Assembly (NCBI GenBank): GCA_041984885.1
Contig: JBHIXH010000003.1
Span: 32,807 to 96,806, forward strand
From: UBA4486 sp041984885
GTDB lineage: Bacteria > Pseudomonadota > Gammaproteobacteria > Eutrophobiales > Eutrophobiaceae
Reading direction: 5' to 3'
DNA length: 64,000 bases
Shown: positions 7,854-15,532 of the stretch, piece by piece
How positions within the stretch are numbered: position 1 is the first letter of the stretch
How the letters are laid out: every line of letters starts with the position of its first letter
The notes under the pieces: generated by a model
Told to the model about the DNA's origin: nothing
The model's input: only the letters and a program-made list of their open reading frames with translations
Databases searched by the model: none
Program-made: the position numbers and the translations under genes

Positions 7854-8888
7854 TCAGAAGTTGTCTTTGTTTGCCGCTTTCGACCGTGCTTCATTACGGT
7901 TGACAACGTTTTTATTTACCAGCTCCTGCAGGTTTTGATCGAGCGTATTCATCCCAAATTGCTGACCGGTTTGTATCGCTGAATACATCTGCGCAATCTT
8001 GTTTTCACGAATCAGGTTACGAATAGCCGGTGTACCAATCATAATCTCATGTGCCGCGACACGACCGCCGCCGTTTTTCTTTAACAGTGTTTGTGAAATC
8101 ACCGCGCGTAATGATTCCGATAACATCGCGCGTATCATGTCTTTTTCCTCGGCCGGGAACACGTCGACCACACGATCGATAGTTTTAGCCGCAGAACTGG
8201 TATGCAGTGTTCCGAATACAAGGTGACCGGTTTCAGCAGCCGACAAGGCCAGCCGAATTGTTTCCAGGTCACGCATTTCACCGACAAGTATCACATCCGG
8301 GTCTTCACGCAGTGCTGAGCGCAGTGCTTCATTAAAACCGAGCGTATCGCGATGTACCTCGCGCTGGTTGATCAGGCACTTTTTACTCTCATGCACAAAT
8401 TCGATCGGATCCTCTACCGTCAGGATATGGCCGTATTCGCTTTCGTTTTTATGATTGACCATCGCCGCCAGTGTCGTCGATTTACCCGAGCCGGTCGGTC
8501 CAGTCACGAGTACGACACCACGCGGATAGTCGGAGATGTCCTTGAAAATACTCGGGCAGTTTAATTGTTCCAGCGACAGGATCTCGGATGGAATGGTTCG
8601 AAAAACCGCACCGGCACCGCGGTTCTGGTTAAACGCATTGACACGAAAACGCGCCAGTTGTGGCACTTCAAACGAGAAGTCGCATTCGAGAAACTCTTCG
8701 TAGTCCTTGCGTTGCTTGTCGTTCATGATGTCGTACACCATGTCGTGTACGTCTTTATGATCGAGTGAGGGGACATTGATACGGCGAACATCGCCGTCAA
8801 CACGTATCATCGGTGGCAGGCCGGCAGACAAATGCAGGTCGGAACAACCGTTTTTGACGCCAAAGGCCAACAGTTCGCCTATATCCAT
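7854..8888 (-). CDS. pilT: PilT, type IV pilus twitching motility ATPase
   Basis: A 344-residue protein with the usual PilT N-terminus (CSDLHLSAGLPPMIRVDG). Walker A is GPTGSGKS at 130-137, then the Asp box ILTVEDPIEF and His box GHLVFGTLHTSS. The AIRNLIRE motif specific to PilT lies near the end. It drives retraction of type IV pili for twitching, DNA uptake and surface sensing. An AAGGAG ribosome-binding site is 7 bases before the ATG. It heads the operon pilT-pilU-pilU2-pilZ and is divergent from yggS, an arrangement common in gammaproteobacteria. Confidence 0.96.
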   Translation of the reverse strand: MDIGELLAFGVKNGCSDLHLSAGLPPMIRVDGDVRRINVPSLDHKDVHDMVYDIMNDKQRKDYEEFLECDFSFEVPQLARFRVNAFNQNRGAGAVFRTIPSEILSLEQLNCPSIFKDISDYPRGVVLVTGPTGSGKSTTLAAMVNHKNESEYGHILTVEDPIEFVHESKKCLINQREVHRDTLGFNEALRSALREDPDVILVGEMRDLETIRLALSAAETGHLVFGTLHTSSAAKTIDRVVDVFPAEEKDMIRAMLSESLRAVISQTLLKKNGGGRVAAHEIMIGTPAIRNLIRENKIAQMYSAIQTGQQFGMNTLDQNLQELVNKNVVNRNEARSKAANKDNF

Positions 8889-9065
8889 TGATTACTCCTT
8901 AGCTGGAATCAGTATCAATCAACAGGTTCGGATATCAGTCGGTCGTTATTTACAGGTATCGCTGGCTGATATCCTGATGCTTGCTAAAACTGCAAACAAG
9001 TCTTAATTACATTTACTAACAGTTCAATATTACTGACTTTTTTTAGTATAGACTACCGCAAATCC

Positions 9066-9770
9066 ATGAAAAATATCGCTGACCGACTGAATTCCGTACT
9101 GGAGCGAATTCGTACACTCGAATCACGCTATCAACGCCCCGCAGACAGTGTCCAACTGATCGCCGTCAGCAAGACCCGGCCAGCCGATCAAATCGAGCAG
9201 GCCCTGCTGGCCGGTCAATCCGCGTTCGCGGAAAATTATCTGCAGGAGGCGCTGGTCAAGATAGAACAGCTGCAACAAAAGCCTGTCGAGTGGCATTTTA
9301 TTGGCCCGGTGCAATCCAATAAAACGACCACAATTTCGCAACACTTTCATTGGTGTCACAGCGTTGATCGACTGAAAATTGCACAACGACTGGATGCATC
9401 ACGACCCGCCGACGCCGATCCACTTAACATCTGTGTGCAGGTCAACATCAGCCAGGAGCAAAGTAAATCCGGAATTACAGTGGATGAAACCCGCAGTCTA
9501 TGCGAAAAAATCAGCGAACTTCCGCGATTGAAGCTGCGGGGCCTGATGTGCATGCCGAAACCATCGGCATCACTGGAGGAACAACGACAGCCATTCCGGC
9601 AATTGTTTCAGTTACAACAATCCATCGTGGACTCGGGCATGGCAATGGACACGATGTCCATCGGGACCACACAGGACCTGGAAGCCGCCATTGCCGAGGG
9701 CGCGACGATGGTACGCATTGGTACTGCGATATTTGGCGAGAGAGTCGCGAAAACTGCCGCGCCGCACTGA
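9066..9770 (+). CDS. yggS: YggS/PLPBP, pyridoxal phosphate homeostasis protein
   Basis: A 234-residue PLP-binding TIM-barrel protein. The PLP lysine is in LIAVSKTRP, and the phosphate-binding SIGTTQDLEAAI and VRIGTAIFGER stretches are at the C-terminus. YggS has no catalytic activity of its own; it manages free PLP and amino acid/keto acid balance. It starts the yggS-proC-yggT gene group, 46 bases before proC, and is divergent from pilT. The 177-bp divergent gap holds a plausible promoter (TTCAAT, 18 bp, TATAGA, about 9022-9051). Confidence 0.95.
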   Translation: MKNIADRLNSVLERIRTLESRYQRPADSVQLIAVSKTRPADQIEQALLAGQSAFAENYLQEALVKIEQLQQKPVEWHFIGPVQSNKTTTISQHFHWCHSVDRLKIAQRLDASRPADADPLNICVQVNISQEQSKSGITVDETRSLCEKISELPRLKLRGLMCMPKPSASLEEQRQPFRQLFQLQQSIVDSGMAMDTMSIGTTQDLEAAIAEGATMVRIGTAIFGERVAKTAAPH

Positions 9771-9816
9771 AATCATATTAGACTACACAACCTGAATTCG
9801 AACAGATACTAGCTGA

Positions 9817-10647
9817 ATGGAAAATAAACCTATCGCATTCATTGGCTGCGGCAATATGGGCAGCAGCCTGATCGGTGGATTGCTCGCTGATAATTACCCG
9901 GCCAGGTATATCTGCGGCGTCGAAACCGATGCGACCCGGCGAGAAGCAATCGCGCAGCGATTTGCAATCGAAGTGTATGCAGATTTTGAAACCGCCGTGT
10001 CCTCTGCCGATATTATTTTACTCGCAGTCAAACCCCAACAACTGGCTGCGGTCTGCGCCAGCATCAAACCACACATAAAGCCGGACAGTCTTATTGTCTC
10101 CATCGTTGCCGGCATCAAGCTGTGCAGCTTGCAAAACTGGCTGGGCGAGCAACAGGCAATAGTGCGTGTCATGCCGAATACACCGGCATTAATTGGTGCC
10201 GGTGCCAGCGCATTAATTGCCAATGACAAAACCCCGGATGATCAAAGAAACGAAGCGGAAGTCATTCTGCGATCAGTCGGCCTGACATTATGGCTGGATG
10301 ATGAAAGGCAAATGGATGCGGTAACGGCCGTCTCCGGCAGTGGGCCGGCGTATTTCTTTCTTGTCATTGAAGTCATGCAAAAAGCCGCACGGCAACTCGG
10401 CCTGAATGAAGAGCAGGCACAGATCCTGACATTACAGACCGCATTTGGCGCAACGCGTATGGCGCTGGAAAGTGAACACGATGCCGCCACATTACGGCAG
10501 CAGGTGACGTCCCCGGGCGGCACCACTGAACAGGCACTGCAGGTACTCAATGCAGCGGGCCTGGATACTATCTTTGCTGATGCACTGCAGGCTGCGCGGG
10601 ATCAATCCGTTAAACTGGCCGAGTTATTCGCTGAAGGAAAATCATAA
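9817..10647 (+). CDS. proC: Pyrroline-5-carboxylate reductase
   Basis: A 276-residue protein. The N-terminal dinucleotide fold has IAFIGCGNMGSSLIGG. VMPNTPALIGAGASA and the helical dimer domain (SGSGPAYFF, then VTSPGGTTEQAL) follow. It performs the last step of proline synthesis, reducing pyrroline-5-carboxylate with NAD(P)H. Its TAA is immediately followed by the ATG of yggT, so the two are translationally coupled. Confidence 0.97.
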   Translation: MENKPIAFIGCGNMGSSLIGGLLADNYPARYICGVETDATRREAIAQRFAIEVYADFETAVSSADIILLAVKPQQLAAVCASIKPHIKPDSLIVSIVAGIKLCSLQNWLGEQQAIVRVMPNTPALIGAGASALIANDKTPDDQRNEAEVILRSVGLTLWLDDERQMDAVTAVSGSGPAYFFLVIEVMQKAARQLGLNEEQAQILTLQTAFGATRMALESEHDAATLRQQVTSPGGTTEQALQVLNAAGLDTIFADALQAARDQSVKLAELFAEGKS

Positions 10648-11241
10648 ATGGGTTATCTCATTCAGGCCGCTGTCACCCTTGTGCAATTCGTTGTCGGCAT
10701 GTACCTCGTGATCGTGCTGCTACGATTTTTATTGCAACTGGTGCGGGCCGATTTTTATAACCCGATCTCTCAGGCGATTGTCAAACTGACAAATCCGCCG
10801 TTGAAAATTCTGCGAAAGATTGTCCCGGGCTTTGCCGGCATTGACTGGCCATCCATCGTCCTGATCTTGCTTGTCCAGCTACTGGAGATCGTGCTGATCT
10901 GCCTGCTGGTATTACAAACTCTGCCAAATATTGTTGGCTTAATCGTGCTTTGTTTCGCCAGTGTCCTGCGGCTGTGCGTGTTCCTGTATATCGCATTAAT
11001 ATTTGTCAGCGTCATCATCAGCTGGATCAACCCAGGTGCCTATAACCCGGCCACCATATTGATCTACCAGTTAATTGAACCTGTCATGCAACCGGTACGC
11101 AGAAAAATTCCGACCGCCGGTGGTCTCGATTTTTCCCCGATGGTTGTGTTGTTGTTGTTATACCTGGCGTTGCAACTGGTCGTCGCGCCGGTACGTGACC
11201 TGGGTTACTCGCTGAGTGGCATTCCAATCCGATTGTTTTAA
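10648..11241 (+). CDS. yggT: YggT family membrane protein
   Basis: A 197-residue integral membrane protein made of two YggT repeats. Each repeat has hydrophobic helices around a conserved stretch (DFYNPISQAIVKLTNPPLK and GAYNPATILIYQLIEPVM). Members are implicated in osmotic stress and ion uptake, but their mechanism is not known. It starts directly at the proC stop. Confidence 0.93.
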   Translation: MGYLIQAAVTLVQFVVGMYLVIVLLRFLLQLVRADFYNPISQAIVKLTNPPLKILRKIVPGFAGIDWPSIVLILLVQLLEIVLICLLVLQTLPNIVGLIVLCFASVLRLCVFLYIALIFVSVIISWINPGAYNPATILIYQLIEPVMQPVRRKIPTAGGLDFSPMVVLLLLYLALQLVVAPVRDLGYSLSGIPIRLF

Positions 11242-11358
11242 GCGTGACGCATTGCAGCATGCGGTGGCATTTTGCTGAACTTTTGCCCGCGATCTTGTCA
11301 GCCTGTTATATAGGTCGCAAAATGTGATTATTCATACTGGAAGAGGGACAAAAAAGTA

Positions 11359-11799
11359 ATGCTTAATCGAAACTGCCTGATCGCCTGTTTACTCCTGCTG
11401 GCAGCACCCATGGTACAGGCCGAGCAATCAAAATCGTTTGGTGATTACACGGTTCATTACAGTGCCTTTACCACAGACATACTGACACCCGCGGTGGCCA
11501 AACACTACCGGATTCAACGCAGCAAGAGTCGCGCACTGTTAAACATTGCGGTTTTGAAAAAAGTGATGGGTACGACCGCCAAACCGGTTAACGCCAAAAT
11601 CAGCGGCAGCGCTGCAAACCTGAGCCAACAACTGCGTGAACTGAACATCCGTGAGTTAAACGAAGATGGTGCCATTTACTATGTGGCCATCAATAATGTC
11701 AGCAACAACGAAACGTTGAAATACACATTACACATCACCCCGGAGGGTGAAAGCGAACCGTTTACCCTGAGCTTTGATCAGACGTTTGTTACCGACTAG
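11359..11799 (+). CDS. DUF4426 secreted protein
   Basis: A 146-residue protein with a signal peptide (hydrophobic residues 4-20, cleavage after VQA). The rest is beta-rich with FGDYTVHYSAFTTDILTP near the new N-terminus. This matches DUF4426, a periplasmic family of unknown function usually found near yggS-proC-yggT. An AAGAGGG site lies upstream of the ATG. It ends 5 bases before the opposite-strand Crc-like gene; a small inverted repeat (GACTA and TAGTC, 11794-11810) covers both stops. Confidence 0.85.
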   Translation: MLNRNCLIACLLLLAAPMVQAEQSKSFGDYTVHYSAFTTDILTPAVAKHYRIQRSKSRALLNIAVLKKVMGTTAKPVNAKISGSAANLSQQLRELNIRELNEDGAIYYVAINNVSNNETLKYTLHITPEGESEPFTLSFDQTFVTD

Positions 11800-11804
11800 C
11801 CGAA

Positions 11805-12581
11805 TTAGTCCACGCTGTGATCGTAGTCAATGATCAGCGGTGCGTGATCCGAAAACCGCTCTTTTTTATAGATGGAAACCTCTCTGACGCTGTCGCGCAA
11901 AGACGGCGAAACCACCTGGTAGTCGATACGCCAACCCACGTTTTTTGCCCAGGCCTGTCCGCGGTTTGACCACCAGGTGTATTGATCGGCTTCCTCGTTG
12001 ACAACACGAAACGCATCAACAAATCCAACCTCGTAGAATAACGTGTCCAGCCAGGCGCGTTCTTCCGGCAAAAAGCCGGAGTTCTTCTGATTACCACGCC
12101 AGTTTTTAATATCTATTTTTTTATGGGCAATATTCCAGTCGCCACAAATAATATACTTGCGTCGTTGTCGTCGCATTTTTTTCAGCAGTGGCATGAAACG
12201 ATCCATAAAGTCTATCTTGATTGCCTGGCGCTCGTCTCCGGAGGTGCCGGAGGGCAGGTATAACGAGATGACACTTAACTTGCCAAAATCGGTCTGAATA
12301 TAGCGACCTTCGGTATCCGCCGAGTCCCAGCCAAGCCGGGTATGTACCTTGTCCGGCTTTATTCGCGTATAGATAGCAACGCCACTGTAACCTTTTTTCT
12401 CCGCATCATGAAAAAATGCCTGGTAACCTTTTGGTGCCAACAATTCTTCATCGAGCTGATGTGTTTGTGCCTTGGTTTCCTGCAGGCAGATCACATCGGC
12501 CTTTTGTTTATACAGCCACGGCAAAAAACCCTTGCGCTGAGCGGCACGTATCCCGTTCAGATTTAAAGAGATGACTCTCAT
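11805..12581 (-). CDS. Exonuclease III/Crc family protein with intact catalytic residues
   Basis: A 258-residue endonuclease/exonuclease/phosphatase-fold protein starting MRVISLNLNGIRAA; an upstream in-frame start at 12602 is less likely. The metal and catalytic residues of exonuclease III are all present: Asn7, Glu35 (LQETKA), Asp148 and Asn150 (CGDWNIAH), Asp220 (WRIDYQ), and Asp245-His246 (SDHAPLI). Overall sequence and position beside pyrE match Crc, the pseudomonad catabolite-repression protein, whose own catalytic residues are degenerate. This copy could thus be an active apurinic endonuclease. It is divergent from pyrE. Confidence 0.9.
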   Translation of the reverse strand: MRVISLNLNGIRAAQRKGFLPWLYKQKADVICLQETKAQTHQLDEELLAPKGYQAFFHDAEKKGYSGVAIYTRIKPDKVHTRLGWDSADTEGRYIQTDFGKLSVISLYLPSGTSGDERQAIKIDFMDRFMPLLKKMRRQRRKYIICGDWNIAHKKIDIKNWRGNQKNSGFLPEERAWLDTLFYEVGFVDAFRVVNEEADQYTWWSNRGQAWAKNVGWRIDYQVVSPSLRDSVREVSIYKKERFSDHAPLIIDYDHSVD

Positions 12582-12646
12582 TGCTGTTATTGTTCCGGTC
12601 AAGAATTACACGCTATGATAACTGTTTCACTCACGAGACCGAACCG

Positions 12647-13294
12647 GTGCAGGATTACAAAACAGAATTTATTCGCTTTGCCATGAAGCAAAATGTTTTG
12701 TGCTTTGGCGATTTTAAATTGAAGTCTGGCAGGCAAAGCCCGTATTTTTTCAATAGCGGCCTGTTTAATGATGGTGCCAGCCTGTCGCGCCTGGGACAGT
12801 TTTACGCGGCCGCGATCATCGAATCCGGTATTCAGTTCGATATGCTCTTCGGGCCGGCGTATAAAGGCATCCCGCTGGGCTCGGCAATCAGTATTGCGCT
12901 CGCGAACGATCACGATCGCAATGTACCGTATTGTTTTAACCGTAAAGAGGTCAAGGATCACGGTGAAGGCGGCGTATTACTCGGCGCGGATTTGCATGGT
13001 CGCATCCTCATCGTCGATGACGTCATCTCGGCCGGGACCTCGGTGAATCTATCGGTAGACCTGATCCGCGAAAATAACGCCGAGCCGGTCGCCGTCGCGA
13101 TTGCGCTGGACCGCCAGGAACGTGGACAAAATCACCTTTCTGCGACCCAGCAGGTGGAACAAGACCATCACCTGAAAGTCATAAATATCATTGGCCTGGA
13201 GGATCTGGTCGAGTTTTTACAGAACGAACCGGACTCCAGAGAGAATCTGGACAAAATTCAGCAGTATCGCGAACAATATGGTGCAGCCGGCTGA
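12647..13294 (+). CDS. pyrE: Orotate phosphoribosyltransferase
   Basis: A 215-residue protein from a GTG start (VQDYKTEFIRFAM). The frame is open further upstream, but alignment with known PyrE supports 12647. It has LFGPAYKGIPL, YCFNRKEVKDHGEGG and the PRPP-binding loop ILIVDDVISAGTS. It joins orotate to PRPP to give OMP, the step before PyrF, which is also in this window. It is divergent from the Crc/ExoIII gene. Confidence 0.95.
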   Translation: MQDYKTEFIRFAMKQNVLCFGDFKLKSGRQSPYFFNSGLFNDGASLSRLGQFYAAAIIESGIQFDMLFGPAYKGIPLGSAISIALANDHDRNVPYCFNRKEVKDHGEGGVLLGADLHGRILIVDDVISAGTSVNLSVDLIRENNAEPVAVAIALDRQERGQNHLSATQQVEQDHHLKVINIIGLEDLVEFLQNEPDSRENLDKIQQYREQYGAAG

Positions 13295-13371
13295 ATTGAC
13301 GTATGCATCTGGTTTATTAAACTTTATACATTACGTGCCGAATAACAGGACTATCAACCCGGATTAAGAAT

Positions 13372-14010
13372 ATGACCAAGCATCGACTGATTATTTGCCT
13401 TTTGCTCTGCTCCCTCAGCCTGCCGGCTACGGCTCGTATCAAATGCTGGACGAACAACGAAGGCGTACGCGAATGCGGCAAAACCGTCCCGCCTGAATAC
13501 GCGCAACAGGGGCACGAGGAACTAACGAAACACGGCACCGTTGCTGAGAAAACCGATCGCGCCAAGACAGAAGAAGAACTGGCGAAGCTGGAGGCGGAAC
13601 AGAAGAAACAGGCAGAAGTAAAACGCCAGGAAGAGTTACGTCGCCAGGAGCAGGAGAAACACGATCGAATACTGGTCGATACGTTCTCCAGTGTTGAAGA
13701 TATTGAGGCCGCAAGAGATGACCGTATCTCCGTGCTGGAAAATGACATTTCTCTGACAAACAGACGCACGGAAAAAATTCAGCTTGACCTGGATAAACGT
13801 GTTGAACGCGCCGCCGCCCAGGAGCGCAGCGGCAAGCAACCGTCAGACACGCTGCTGGAAAGCATCGACTCATTAAAGCGGCAGATAAAAAATAACGACG
13901 AGTTTATCGCTGGCAAGCGACTGGAACAGGACAAGATCCGGCAGGACTTTGCGGACGACATCGCACGCTACAAAGAGTTAAAAAGCGTTGAGGTATCAGC
14001 CTCGGAATAA
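13372..14010 (+). CDS. Secreted coiled-coil protein, DUF4124-like
   Basis: A 212-residue protein. It has a signal peptide (residues 1-21, cleaved near ATA) and a short DUF4124-like segment (KCWTNNEGVRECGKTVPPEY) with two cysteines. A long Glu/Lys/Gln/Arg-rich coiled coil covers about residues 60-200. The function is unknown. It overlaps the last 15 bases of the convergent slmA gene. Confidence 0.8.
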   Translation: MTKHRLIICLLLCSLSLPATARIKCWTNNEGVRECGKTVPPEYAQQGHEELTKHGTVAEKTDRAKTEEELAKLEAEQKKQAEVKRQEELRRQEQEKHDRILVDTFSSVEDIEAARDDRISVLENDISLTNRRTEKIQLDLDKRVERAAAQERSGKQPSDTLLESIDSLKRQIKNNDEFIAGKRLEQDKIRQDFADDIARYKELKSVEVSASE

Positions 14011-14589
14011 ACCGGGTTTAACAATACTCCATTGTTCCTGCAAATGCTGCGTCGGTTTCTGTTCGAATGCAGTACGAATATAGTCACTGATTTTTCCCTG
14101 TATCAGTATGACCAGCAGGTTCGCGGTTGCATCGATCGATTCTGCTGCCCTCACCTCACCCGAAAGGTTGGCCTCACGTAACAATTGTTTAATTTGCGTT
14201 TGCAGGCGTTCAAAAAACTGACTGACACGCTTGCGTAAACGTTCGTTTTCACCAACCAGCGCATCGCCGGCCAGGACTCGACTGATACCGGGGTTACGCT
14301 CGGCAAACGTCACAACGACCGTGACAATCTTTTCACAACGGGACTCAAGATCCGTTTCCTGCTCCTGCACCTTGTTCACCAGTGTGAACACAGACTCCTC
14401 GGCAAAATCGATCAGGCCCTCGAACATTTTTGCCTTGCTGGCGAAGTGGCGATACAGCGCTGCCTCGGACACGCCGACTGCACGCGCCAGTGATGCCGTT
14501 GTAATCCGTGTGCCAGGGCTGCTTTCCAGCTCCTGTGCCAGTGCCTGCAAAATATCTTCGCGTCGGTTTTTACGCCTGGCCGCTGACAT
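13996..14589 (-). CDS. slmA: SlmA, nucleoid occlusion factor (TetR family)
   Basis: A 197-residue TetR-type protein starting MSAARRKNRREDILQAL; seven more codons upstream are open. The helix-turn-helix is RITTASLARAVGVSEAALYRHF. SlmA binds chromosomal sites and blocks FtsZ assembly over unsegregated DNA. The family assignment rests on the start, the HTH and the argB/dut/coaBC neighbourhood. Its ATG lies 1 base after the argB stop. Its 3' end overlaps the convergent DUF4124-like gene by 15 bases. Confidence 0.9.
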   Translation of the reverse strand: MSAARRKNRREDILQALAQELESSPGTRITTASLARAVGVSEAALYRHFASKAKMFEGLIDFAEESVFTLVNKVQEQETDLESRCEKIVTVVVTFAERNPGISRVLAGDALVGENERLRKRVSQFFERLQTQIKQLLREANLSGEVRAAESIDATANLLVILIQGKISDYIRTAFEQKPTQHLQEQWSIVKPGLFRG

Positions 14590-14590
14590 A

Positions 14591-15520
14591 TCAGCGGTGC
14601 ACCGTGCCACGATGAATCAGTGTGCCGACACCTTCATCGGTTAACAATTCCAGCATTAACGCATGCTCCACCCGACCATCGATAATATGGGCACTGCGCA
14701 CGCCGGCGCTGACCGCATCAATCGCCGCATGTATCTTTGGCAACATACCGCCCTGTATCACGCCTTGTTCGATCAAGTCAGACACTTCACGTGCGCTGAG
14801 ACCGGTCAACACGTTACCGTTCGCATCAAGTAAACCGGGTGTATTTGTCAGCAAGATGAGTTTTTCAGCATCGAGTACTTCGGCCAGCTTGCCGGCGACC
14901 AGGTCGGCATTGATGTTATACGACTCACCTTCTTCGCCGACCCCAATCGGGGCAATTACCGGGATAAAGTCGCCCTTATGCAGCATTTCAACGACGGACG
15001 TATCGATGCTGCGCACCTCGCCTACATGACCAATATCGATGATCTCCGGTGCCTCCATTTCCGGTACCGAACGCTTGAACACCAGCTTGCGGGCACGGAT
15101 AAGCGGACCGTCCTTGCCACTCAGGCCCACCGCCTTGCCATCGTGGCTGTTGATCAGGTTGACGATCTCCTTGTTGACGAGACCGCCGAGTACCATTTCA
15201 ACGACATCCATCGTTTCGCTATCGGTCACGCGCATGCCGTTGACGAACTCGGTCTTTTTACCCAGCTTGTCCAGCAGTTCACCGATCTGCGGTCCGCCGC
15301 CATGCACGACGACCGGATTCATACCAACCAGTTTCATCAGGACCACGTCACGGGCAAAGCGATTTTTTAATTGCTCGTCGGCCATCGCATTGCCGCCATA
15401 TTTGATCACGATGGTCTTGCCGCGAAAGCGCTGGATATACGGTAACGCTTCCGTCAGGACGCGTGCGATCGTCGCCGAGTCGCGCGGCTTATCGATGTGA
15501 TTGGCTACCTGTTCCGACAT
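14591..15520 (-). CDS. argB: Acetylglutamate kinase
   Basis: A 309-residue amino-acid kinase. VIKYGGNAM, VVHGGGPQIGELL, the substrate block YNINADLVAGKLAEVL and LTNTPGLLD are all typical. It phosphorylates N-acetylglutamate in arginine synthesis. The N-terminal helix (residues 1-25) is of the type that supports hexamers and arginine feedback inhibition in pseudomonads. It lies 12 bases after algC and 1 base before slmA. Confidence 0.96.
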   Translation of the reverse strand: MSEQVANHIDKPRDSATIARVLTEALPYIQRFRGKTIVIKYGGNAMADEQLKNRFARDVVLMKLVGMNPVVVHGGGPQIGELLDKLGKKTEFVNGMRVTDSETMDVVEMVLGGLVNKEIVNLINSHDGKAVGLSGKDGPLIRARKLVFKRSVPEMEAPEIIDIGHVGEVRSIDTSVVEMLHKGDFIPVIAPIGVGEEGESYNINADLVAGKLAEVLDAEKLILLTNTPGLLDANGNVLTGLSAREVSDLIEQGVIQGGMLPKIHAAIDAVSAGVRSAHIIDGRVEHALMLELLTDEGVGTLIHRGTVHR

Positions 15521-15532
15521 TAAACATATCCC

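Noticed and set aside
13317..13769. Long minus-strand frame opposite the DUF4124-like gene
   Set aside because: Its serine- and cysteine-rich product is the typical shadow of a Glu/Lys-rich coiled-coil gene; it has no ribosome-binding site or family.
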